Assembly: GCA_013298815.1 (NCBI GenBank)
Contig: JAAFJF010000035.1
Span: 1 to 34,459, forward strand
From: Polaromonas sp.
Lineage (GTDB): Bacteria; Pseudomonadota; Gammaproteobacteria; Burkholderiales; Burkholderiaceae_C
Reading direction: 5' to 3'
Length of the DNA: 34,459 nt
Shown: one piece after another, positions 9,671 through 16,482 of the stretch
How the letters are laid out: the number at the start of each line of letters is the position of its first letter
Numbering within the stretch: the stretch's first letter is position 1
Notes under the pieces: generated by a model
Told to the model about the DNA's origin: nothing
The model's input: the letters and a program-made list of their open reading frames with translations, nothing else
The model's database searches: none
Position numbers and translations under genes: made by a program

Positions 9671-10857
9671 TTATCCGCTTTCCGAGGATCAAGCGCGTCT
9701 CTGAGAGCATCACCCATAAACGTCAGCAGCAGCAGCGTCACCACCAGCACCCCAAATGTAGACAGCGAAATCCACCACGCATCAATGCTATTTTTCCCCT
9801 GTGCCAGCAGCTCACCCAACGATGGCGTACCCGGTGGAACACCCAAACCCAGAAAATCCAACGAGGTCAGCGCCAAAATTGCACCACTCATGCGAAATGG
9901 CAAAAAGGTAACGACGGGCGTCATGCTGTTCGGTAGAACGTGGCGTGTGATGATGTGCCAATTGCTCACACCCAAAGCCCGCGCTGAGCGTACGTAATCC
10001 ATCTGACGATTCCGTAAAAACTCAGCCCGCACGTAGTCCGACAAGCCCATCCAACCGAATAAACTGAGCAAAATCAACAACAAAGCCAGACTGGGCGAAA
10101 ACACCGCGCTGAAGATGATGAGTAAATACAGCTCAGGCATCGCACCCCAAATTTCAATAAACCGCTGGAAAGCCAAATCCATCTTGCCACCGTAAAAGCC
10201 CTGAATCGCCCCCGAAATCACGCCCAAAACAACGCCAATCACCGTCAACGCCAGCGCAAACAGCACGCTGACGCGGAAACCATAAATCAGCTGCGCCAAC
10301 AAATCGCGCCCTTTGTCGTCTGTGCCGAACAAGTTATCACGGGAAGGCGCGGACGGATTGGGTGATTTGGCGAAGTAATTCAGCGTTTTTGAGCCGTAAC
10401 GGTTGAGCGGGTAAATCGCCCAATTGCCGTCTTGGGACAGCTTGGTTTGGATAAACGGGTCAAGGTAATCGGTCGGCGTTTCAAAATCACCGCCAAACAG
10501 GGTTTCAGGGTAATCTTTGACAATGGGGACATAAAAATGGCTGTAGCCGGCGTTATTATTGCCTAAGGCGCTACTATATTTATAGTAAACAAGCAATGGT
10601 TTGTCATTAGAAATCACCTCCGCAAACAAGCTGATCAACACCAAAACGCAAAACACCACCAAACTGTAAAACCCAAGCCGATTGCGCCTGAACCGCTGCC
10701 AAGCGCGGCGTCCTGGGGATGGTGAGATGGGTGGGGAATTTTCCGACGAGCCGCCTCTAGGAAAATTAGCCCCCTCGGGGGGCAGCGCAGCACGCGGAGC
10801 GGCAAGCGTGGGGGTTAGGGTCTTAGTCAAATTTGACACGTGGATCCACCCAAACAT
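9667..10857 (-). CDS. yejE: ABC transporter permease YejE
   Basis: Inner-membrane permease of the peptide-type Yej importer, partner of YejB. Residues from about 46 on match YejE (RRAWQRFRRNRLGFYSLVVF..., first membrane helix at about 61-82, NDKPLLVYYKYSS). The large periplasmic domain includes LFGTDDKGRDLLAQLIYGFRVS, and the permease loop with YVRSARALGVSNWHIITRHVLPN follows. The N-terminal 45 residues are unlike the family and largely derive from a GC-rich repeat (10745-10816). The start is unclear: ATG 10857 has no ribosome-binding site and overlaps yejB by 35 nt; GTG 10839 has GGTGGA upstream. The 3' end overlaps yejF by 4 nt. Confidence 0.94.
   Translation of the reverse strand: MFGWIHVSNLTKTLTPTLAAPRAALPPEGANFPRGGSSENSPPISPSPGRRAWQRFRRNRLGFYSLVVFCVLVLISLFAEVISNDKPLLVYYKYSSALGNNNAGYSHFYVPIVKDYPETLFGGDFETPTDYLDPFIQTKLSQDGNWAIYPLNRYGSKTLNYFAKSPNPSAPSRDNLFGTDDKGRDLLAQLIYGFRVSVLFALALTVIGVVLGVISGAIQGFYGGKMDLAFQRFIEIWGAMPELYLLIIFSAVFSPSLALLLILLSLFGWMGLSDYVRAEFLRNRQMDYVRSARALGVSNWHIITRHVLPNSMTPVVTFLPFRMSGAILALTSLDFLGLGVPPGTPSLGELLAQGKNSIDAWWISLSTFGVLVVTLLLLTFMGDALRDALDPRKADK
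10745..10816. repeat. GC-rich Comamonadaceae-type repeat coding for the YejE N-terminus
   Basis: Contains the palindrome GCCCCCTCGGGGGGC (10769-10783) followed by a GCAGCGCAGCACGCGGAGC segment ending in GTGGGGG. This resembles a repeat common between genes in Comamonadaceae (recalled, not searched). Here it is in frame in yejE and encodes an Ala/Pro/Gly-rich tail that includes LAAPRAALPPEGANFPRG. Confidence 0.65.
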
Positions 10858-11842
10858 ACATCAAATCGCTGATTAACTTGGTGACCAAGCCAATCAGCGT
10901 AAACAAATACAGCGTCCCGAGAACAACCGGATAATCCCGCCGAATCACGCTTTCATAACTCAACAAACCCAAGCCATCCAGCGAAAACAGCGTTTCAATC
11001 AGCAAAGAACCCGTGAAAAATGCACCGACAAACGCAGCCGGAAAGCCGGTGACGATAGGAATCAAGGCATTGCGAAACACATGTTTGTAAAGCACCTGCC
11101 GCTCAGACAAGCCCTTGGCCCGCGCTGTGGTGACGTATTGTTTGCGGATTTCTTCTAAAAAAGCGTTTTTGGTCAACATGGTCGTGACTGCAAAACTGCC
11201 CAACACCATGGCAGTGATGGGTAACACGATATGCCACAAATAATCGGTCACCTTCGCGCCCCAGTTCAGCGTTTCCCAGTTGGCTGACGTCAGACCGCGC
11301 AGCGGAAACCACTGCAACTGCCCGCCAAAGATGACCAACAGCGCCACACCCAACACAAAGCCAGGAATCGCGTAGCCAAATAAGACGATGAGCGTCGTGA
11401 CTAAGTCGAACTTTGACCCTGCCCGAACCGCTTTTGCTACGCCCAAAGGTACGGATATGAGGTAGCTGATGAAAAACGTCCACAAGCCCAAGCTGATAGA
11501 AACGGGCAGTTTTTCTTTGACCAAATCCCACACCGGCTTATGCTGAAAAAAGCTTCGCCCCAAGTCAAAGCTTAAATACGATTTGATCATCAGCCAAAAG
11601 CGTTCGGGTGCGGGTTTGTCAAAGCCGTACAAACTTTTGATCTCAGCTAGCCGCTTTTCGTCAATGCCCTTGCCGCCGCGATAAACCGATTCACCACTCG
11701 CACCGGTGGTCGATTTAGCCTCAGCCAGATACTGCTCCACCGGCCCACCGGGGACAAACTGAATGACTACAAACGTCAACAACAACACACCGAAAAGTGT
11801 GGGAATCATCAACAAAAGTCGTTTAAGGATATAGCTGAACAT
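10823..11842 (-). CDS. yejB: ABC transporter permease YejB
   Basis: Inner-membrane permease of the DppB/OppB type, pairing with YejE. At 339 residues it has the expected length. The first helix (MFSYILKRLLLMIPTLFGVLLLTFVVIQF) is followed by the periplasmic segment PGGPVEQYLAE...GGKGIDEKRLAEIKSLYGFDKP characteristic of YejB, and further helices at about 125-150, 165-190, 215-235, 270-290 and 310-335. The cytoplasmic coupling loop contains YVTTARAKGLSERQVLYKHVFRNALIP. It starts 14 nt after yejA and overlaps the 5' end of yejE. Confidence 0.96.
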   Translation of the reverse strand: MFSYILKRLLLMIPTLFGVLLLTFVVIQFVPGGPVEQYLAEAKSTTGASGESVYRGGKGIDEKRLAEIKSLYGFDKPAPERFWLMIKSYLSFDLGRSFFQHKPVWDLVKEKLPVSISLGLWTFFISYLISVPLGVAKAVRAGSKFDLVTTLIVLFGYAIPGFVLGVALLVIFGGQLQWFPLRGLTSANWETLNWGAKVTDYLWHIVLPITAMVLGSFAVTTMLTKNAFLEEIRKQYVTTARAKGLSERQVLYKHVFRNALIPIVTGFPAAFVGAFFTGSLLIETLFSLDGLGLLSYESVIRRDYPVVLGTLYLFTLIGLVTKLISDLMYVWVDPRVKFD

Positions 11843-11856
11843 GGTTATTTACTGGA

Positions 11857-13683
11857 TTACTTCGTGTTGGCAGATTGTGCCCACCAGTTATTCAAAAGCC
11901 ATGAGTCGGCTTTGTAATATTTAGGCTCAATAGTTGGTTTCGCCAGCTTTCTAGGGTTGTAAGCCAAATTATGCTGCCCGCTGTACCACTGCGGCACCAT
12001 GGTGTGGCTGTGACTGACGACACGTTCAAACGCGCGACACGCGGGAATCAATTCTGCTTTGGTTTGCGAGGTCACCATGCTGTCAATCAAGGTATCAACC
12101 GCTTTGCTTTTCAAACCCGCATAGTTGCCCGAGTCTTCAATATCCGCTGCTTTGGAGCCAAACATGTCGGCGTATTCAGCGCCAGGGTTGTTGGTGCCGC
12201 CAAAGGCAAGGCTGACCATGTCGAAGTCAAATTTTTGCAAACGCTGCTGGTAGAGCGCAAAGTCAACAGCTCGCAGCTTCAAGGCGATGCCGAGTTTGGC
12301 CAAATTGCGCTGCCAAGAAGCCAGCGTGGCGCTTTTAGACTCTTGGCTGTCCAAGTATTCAATTTCCAGCGCTTCGCCTTTGGCATTTCTCAACACGCCG
12401 CCTTGTACCGTCCAGCCCGCCTGTGCCAGCAAATCACGCGCTTTCACCAGATTGGCGCGCAAATTGTCTTTGCCGTCCGCATTGGGCTGCATGGCCATAG
12501 GCCCGAACACCGCACTAGGAATTTGCGAACGCAACGGCTCAAGCAGAGCCAGCTCCTCAGCGCTCGGCAGCCCTGAAGCTGCGCAATCTGTGTTGCCAAA
12601 CAAACCGTTCACAGGTTTGTAAATGCCGTAAAACAGCAAGCGACTCATCCAATTAAAGTCATGCGCCAAACCAATGGCTTGCCGCACCCGCACGTCTTGA
12701 AACTTGGGCAAGCGTGTGTTGAACACGTAGCTTTGAAAACCGCTTGGCAAACTGTGTTTGAAGACGCCTTTGGTCAAATCGCCGCTGTCAAAACGTTTGC
12801 CCGTCGCACGGCGAGACCAATCACCGGCGGAGTAAAACTGCATGAAATCAAACTCACCTGCTTTGAGCCCTTCTAACCGCGCCACATTGTCTTTGTAGAT
12901 TTTGATGGTGATGCGTTCAAAATTACCGCTGCCTACATTGACGTTGAGGACGTCACCCCAGTATTTGGAGTCTCGCACGTAGGTGATGTCTTTGCCATAG
13001 TTCACCGGACCAATTTTGTAGCGGCCACTGCCAATGGGCGTATCGGTGATGACTTTGTCGAAGGTTTTGCCTTTGCCCCACTCGTGGCTGAAAATGGGCA
13101 AACCGCCCACGGTCAGTGGCAACTCTCGGTTTTTGCGTTTGAAATGGAATTTAACCACCAGCGGGCTAACAACTTCTGCACGCTCTACGTCTTCCAGCAA
13201 TGAGCGATATGCGGGAGATACAAATTTACTTGTCAAGGTGTCAAACGTGTATTTCACATCGTCTGCTAACACCGGTTTGCCGTCGTGAAACCTTGCGTTA
13301 GAGCGAATTTTGAAAGTGGCGCTTAAGCCGTCAACTGGCACATCAACATCTTCTGCCAACAATCCGTAAGCTGTGCCCAATTCGTCCATTGAACCTGTTA
13401 ACAAGCTCTCAAACATCAAATCGCTCAAATACGCGGGTGATGTGCCTTTGATGGTGAAGGGGTTGTATTTGTCAAAAGTGGAAACGCGCAAATTACTCAC
13501 CGCCACCAGTTCGCCACCTTTGGGCGCTTTGGGGTTCACGTAGTCAAAATGTGTAAAACCAGCGGGGTATTTGATGTCACCCCACAGTGAATACGCATGT
13601 GCTGCCCAAGCGGGCGCGGCCAAGAGGCTGCTTATCAGCACCAAAACCCACCGCAAAACAGACCGTTTTAGCGTGTAAACCAC
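11857..13683 (-). CDS. yejA: Periplasmic peptide-binding protein YejA
   Basis: Family 5 extracellular solute-binding protein that delivers peptides (in E. coli also microcin C) to YejBEF. A Sec signal peptide ([26 protein letters not shown]) precedes the mature start AHAYSLWGDIKYPAGFTHFDYVNPKAPKGGEL. SBP_bac_5 landmarks follow, such as ARFHDGKPVLADDVKYTFDTL, VRQAIGLAHDFNWM and PGAEYADMF. I choose GTG 13683: AAAGG lies 6 nt upstream; the adjacent TTG 13686 is too close to it. The start overlaps the lipoprotein gene by 16 nt, which puts both in one transcript. Confidence 0.95.
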   Translation of the reverse strand: MVYTLKRSVLRWVLVLISSLLAAPAWAAHAYSLWGDIKYPAGFTHFDYVNPKAPKGGELVAVSNLRVSTFDKYNPFTIKGTSPAYLSDLMFESLLTGSMDELGTAYGLLAEDVDVPVDGLSATFKIRSNARFHDGKPVLADDVKYTFDTLTSKFVSPAYRSLLEDVERAEVVSPLVVKFHFKRKNRELPLTVGGLPIFSHEWGKGKTFDKVITDTPIGSGRYKIGPVNYGKDITYVRDSKYWGDVLNVNVGSGNFERITIKIYKDNVARLEGLKAGEFDFMQFYSAGDWSRRATGKRFDSGDLTKGVFKHSLPSGFQSYVFNTRLPKFQDVRVRQAIGLAHDFNWMSRLLFYGIYKPVNGLFGNTDCAASGLPSAEELALLEPLRSQIPSAVFGPMAMQPNADGKDNLRANLVKARDLLAQAGWTVQGGVLRNAKGEALEIEYLDSQESKSATLASWQRNLAKLGIALKLRAVDFALYQQRLQKFDFDMVSLAFGGTNNPGAEYADMFGSKAADIEDSGNYAGLKSKAVDTLIDSMVTSQTKAELIPACRAFERVVSHSHTMVPQWYSGQHNLAYNPRKLAKPTIEPKYYKADSWLLNNWWAQSANTK

Positions 13684-14303
13684 CAAACGCCTTTGTTGTT
13701 TTTGTTGATTTCGTGGTTGCTGGTCGTTGTCTCGCCACTGTCTTCAGCCAAATACGACACTTTGATTTGAATACCAGCTAAACCTTGATAACTGAGCGGC
13801 TTCAACGCGATGGCGCTGACTGTCAAACAGCTGCTTTTACTGTGAAGTTTGGTGCCATGCATGGGCGGCACGAAGAATTTGAACGACACGCCAGGCGCAG
13901 CCATGTTTTGCAAAACAACGCTGCCGCCGTCGTTGTATTGGCGAATGCAGCTTAGGCGTTCGACAAAAGCACGAATTTTGGGGGTCGCTTGGGACACGTT
14001 GCTTTGCGCTTGAGCATCCAAACCAACTGGTTTTAAAGCTTGGTTGATGCGCGCCTGCTGCGCTGGGGTTATTTTGGCTAGAAGCGATACTACCTCGGCT
14101 TGCGCAGGTACAGCTTTATCAACTATGACTTCGTTTTTGTCTAACGCAGCTTCTTGGCTGACGGCTGGGGGCGCAGCGACAACCGGCGATCCAGAGGCTA
14201 CTGTTGGAGACCTGGCTGGTGCGCCTGTAGGTGCAGCACAGCCAAACAACAGCGCCAACGCAGCTGCGCAGAGCATGAGATTTAAGGTAATTTGCTTTTT
14301 CAC
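13668..14303 (-). CDS. Hypothetical lipoprotein at the head of the yej operon
   Basis: A 211-residue protein of no family I recognise. The N-terminus [22 protein letters not shown] is a lipoprotein signal with lipobox LFGC-A, so the mature protein should be lipid-anchored. Residues 25-60 are Ala/Pro/Ser-rich and probably a flexible tether; the C-terminal half (about 85-211) seems folded and contains two cysteines ([10 protein letters not shown] and KSSCLTV) that could form a disulfide. The start is GTG 14303 with AGGA 7 nt upstream. Its end overlaps yejA, so it is probably co-transcribed with the transporter and could be an outer-membrane or periplasmic accessory; that role is inference from position only. 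Confidence 0.7.
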   Translation of the reverse strand: MKKQITLNLMLCAAALALLFGCAAPTGAPARSPTVASGSPVVAAPPAVSQEAALDKNEVIVDKAVPAQAEVVSLLAKITPAQQARINQALKPVGLDAQAQSNVSQATPKIRAFVERLSCIRQYNDGGSVVLQNMAAPGVSFKFFVPPMHGTKLHSKSSCLTVSAIALKPLSYQGLAGIQIKVSYLAEDSGETTTSNHEINKNNKGVWWFTR

Positions 14304-14398
14304 TGTTCAATCCTAGCATTTATCGGCCAAATTTAAGCGACAATTCCGCATCAAACGCTAAATTAACGTTCAATTTTTACAAGCAAAGCGAGAATACT

Positions 14399-15187
14399 AT
14401 GGGTTTCCTGACTGGCAAAAAACTACTCATCACCGGCGTTTTGAGCAATCGCTCCATTGCCTACGGCATCGCCAAAGCCTGCCACCGCGAAGGCGCTGAG
14501 CTGGCTTTCAGCTACGTGGGAGAGCGTTTCAAAGACCGCATCACCGGTTTTGCCGCCGAATTTGACTCCAAGCTTATTTTTGACTGTGACGTCGGCAGCG
14601 ACGAATCGATTGCCAACCTTGCACGTGACCTGTCCACCATCTGGCCACAGTTCGACGGCTTTGTTCACAGCATCGGCTTTGCTCCCAAAGAAGCCCTAGA
14701 AGGCAACTTTTTAGACGGCCTGACCCGAGAAAACTACCGTATCGCCCACGACATCAGTGCCTACAGCTTCCCAGCCATGGCCAAAGCCTTGTTACCGCAT
14801 TTGCGTGAAAAGTCATCTGTATTGACGCTTTCCTACCTAGGCGCAGAGCGCGCTGTGCCCAACTACAACACCATGGGTTTGGCCAAGGCGTCGCTGGAAG
14901 CATCGGTTCGCTACCTCTCAGAAGCTATCGGCCCTAAAGGCATGCGTGCCAACGGCATCAGCGCCGGCCCTATCAAAACCTTGGCTGCTAGCGGCATCAA
15001 GGATTTCGGCAAGCTCTTAGGCACAGTCGCAGGCGCATCGCCCATTCGCCGTAACGTGACGATTGACGAAGTCGGCAATGCCGCCGCTTTTTTGCTGAGC
15101 GATTTGTCCAGTGGCATCACGTCTGAGATCATGTACGTCGATGGCGGCTACAGCCAGGGCGTGGGTGTGACTGCTGACCAGATTTAA
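14399..15187 (+). CDS. fabI: Enoyl-[acyl-carrier-protein] reductase FabI
   Basis: NADH-dependent reductase for the last step of each fatty-acid elongation cycle. At 262 residues it has the E. coli length. The start [27 protein letters not shown] carries the nucleotide-binding turn, and SIGFAP follows in the family position. The catalytic Tyr156 and Lys163 lie in [14 protein letters not shown], with E. coli numbering kept exactly. The C-terminal part reads [19 protein letters not shown] and MYVDGGYS. Divergent from the lipoprotein-yej operon with a 95-bp spacer; GCGAG precedes the ATG by about 8 nt. Confidence 0.98.
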   Translation: MGFLTGKKLLITGVLSNRSIAYGIAKACHREGAELAFSYVGERFKDRITGFAAEFDSKLIFDCDVGSDESIANLARDLSTIWPQFDGFVHSIGFAPKEALEGNFLDGLTRENYRIAHDISAYSFPAMAKALLPHLREKSSVLTLSYLGAERAVPNYNTMGLAKASLEASVRYLSEAIGPKGMRANGISAGPIKTLAASGIKDFGKLLGTVAGASPIRRNVTIDEVGNAAAFLLSDLSSGITSEIMYVDGGYSQGVGVTADQI

Positions 15188-15231
15188 GCTGTTTTAACGA
15201 TTTTTAGACTTAAATATGATTAAATATACGT

Positions 15232-15279
15232 TTATCCATTGTATTTACTGCCTGAACAGCTATATTATTGATAGCATTT
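15232..15279. repeat. Dispersed ~50-bp TATAGCTG-type repeat, copy between fabI and the thioredoxin gene
   Basis: On the minus strand: GCTATCAATAATATAGCTG, TTCAGGCAG, TAAATACAATGGATA. Same order of blocks as the copies at 9173 and 19755. It ends 9 nt before the TTG used by the thioredoxin-like gene, so it may have replaced that gene's original start region. Confidence 0.7.
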
Positions 15280-15287
15280 AAATTACT

Positions 15288-15650
15288 TTGAGTTCTGCTT
15301 TTCATGCGCCACTCCTCGTCGCCTGCCTGTGCGCCGACTGGTGTGGCGCGTGCCGCGAATACAAGCCGCTGTTTGATACGCTCAGCCACAAACTCCCGAA
15401 TGTGCGTTTTTTGTGGGTCGATGTTGAGGACCAGGCGAATGTGATTGACCCGATTGAGGTTGAAAATTTCCCTACTATTTTGATAGCCAAGGGTGAAGAT
15501 GTGCTTTTTTTGGGCACGGTATTGCCCCATATCGAGACGCTAGAACGTTTGATTACCGCAAAAAACACTGAATCAAACAGCGTTAATGCAACGCCAGATG
15601 GCGGTACACCGGCACTTAGGTTGCTTGTTAAGCGACTAATGAACGCTTAG
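15288..15650 (+). CDS. Thioredoxin-fold protein with WCGAC active site (TTG start)
   Basis: A 120-residue cytoplasmic thioredoxin-like protein, likely a disulfide reductase or oxidoreductase of unknown partner. The redox motif is W18-C19-G20-A21-C22 with CADWCGACREYKPLFD around it; FLWVDVEDQANVIDPIEVENFPTILI corresponds to the thioredoxin strand-3/cis-Pro region (FPT). Ala replaces the usual Pro of WCGPC. The start is unsure: the frame opens at TTG 15288 with no clear ribosome-binding site, directly after a repeat. Its 3' end overlaps the oppositely oriented MHYT gene by 23 nt. Confidence 0.82.
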   Translation: MSSAFHAPLLVACLCADWCGACREYKPLFDTLSHKLPNVRFLWVDVEDQANVIDPIEVENFPTILIAKGEDVLFLGTVLPHIETLERLITAKNTESNSVNATPDGGTPALRLLVKRLMNA

Positions 15651-16392
15651 TTTTTTGACTGAGACTGTAATACAGTTGATCGCAAAAAATAATTAAGATC
15701 AAACCCAAAGAGAGCAAAATTACCAACTGCGGTAACTGAGACGAGGCGACAACATCCCAGCCTGCTGGCATAACTGTCCGAGTGAGTGTCGTACAAATAA
15801 TGGATGCGGCCGCCATGCCGGTGTAATGCATCGCGCACACAGCACCTCCCATGACCAAAGCTGCAACGATGCGCATGGCTGAACCATTGGTGCGAGACGC
15901 AAGCCACAAAGCAGCCGTGGCAGACACAATCGCAATAAGCACAGATGCTGCAACCAAGCCCCAGTTCCAAGCGAAAATACCGCCAAAGCGCATACCGAAC
16001 ATGCCTAAGTAATGCATCAGACAAACACCTAAACCCAAACCGACGCCCGCCTGCAAAAGCCGAGACGTGTCATCTGGCGCTTTTGCCACATAGACCAAAG
16101 CTGCCGCTGCGGCAACAATGGCGGCGACCAAAGAAACCAGTGTTTCAAGCATCGCATACCCGTAGGCTAAATCCAATTTCAGAGCCAACATGCCGATGAA
16201 ATGCATGGACCACACGCCCACGCCCCCAATTCCCACAGCCGCAGACAAAACGTGTATGTATTGAACTTTGCCGTTCTTGATAATATTTCGATAAGCCAGC
16301 AAGCCTACATAGCTACCAAGCACTGAAATAATGAATGAATACGCTAAATAATTAACGTCATATGCGAGTGTTACGATTTCATTCATTCTCAA
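15628..16392 (-). CDS. MHYT-domain integral membrane sensor, stand-alone
   Basis: A 254-residue membrane protein with about seven helices and three MHYT-type motifs: MHFIGM (63-68), MHYLGM (126-131) and MHYTGM (188-193). The MHYT domain is proposed to bind metal through His/Met and sense O2, CO or NO at the membrane. In most characterised cases it is fused to GGDEF/EAL or kinase domains; here the chain ends soon after the last helix (SQKTKRSLVA), so no output domain is present. It would need a partner in trans, or have a role other than signalling. Its 3' end is antisense to the thioredoxin-like gene. Confidence 0.88.
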   Translation of the reverse strand: MRMNEIVTLAYDVNYLAYSFIISVLGSYVGLLAYRNIIKNGKVQYIHVLSAAVGIGGVGVWSMHFIGMLALKLDLAYGYAMLETLVSLVAAIVAAAAALVYVAKAPDDTSRLLQAGVGLGLGVCLMHYLGMFGMRFGGIFAWNWGLVAASVLIAIVSATAALWLASRTNGSAMRIVAALVMGGAVCAMHYTGMAAASIICTTLTRTVMPAGWDVVASSQLPQLVILLSLGLILIIFCDQLYYSLSQKTKRSLVA

Positions 16393-16460
16393 ATTCCTTG
16401 AAACAATTAAACACAGATTAATTATTTCATGAATCCAAAAGAATTACAAACAAACAATTC

Positions 16461-16482
16461 GATTAATACTAAATAGTTAATC
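16461..16482 (-). terminator. Weak AT-rich hairpin overlapping the purL stop
   Basis: GATTAA...TTAATC arms extended by CTA/TAG around a short loop, including the purL TAA. A second 5-bp hairpin follows (GAATT...AATTC, 16441-16460). Both are AT-only and lack a clean T tract, so termination is only possible. Confidence 0.3.

Noticed and set aside
10560-10600. Possible degenerate repeat copy in yejE (CTACTATATTTATAGTAAAC)
   Set aside because: The encoded region follows the conserved NDKPLLV motif of YejE and only a short AT-rich palindrome matches.
14304-14398. Promoters for fabI and the lipoprotein operon
   Set aside because: Promoters must be here, but no -35/-10 pair with acceptable spacing stands out, so no site is annotated.
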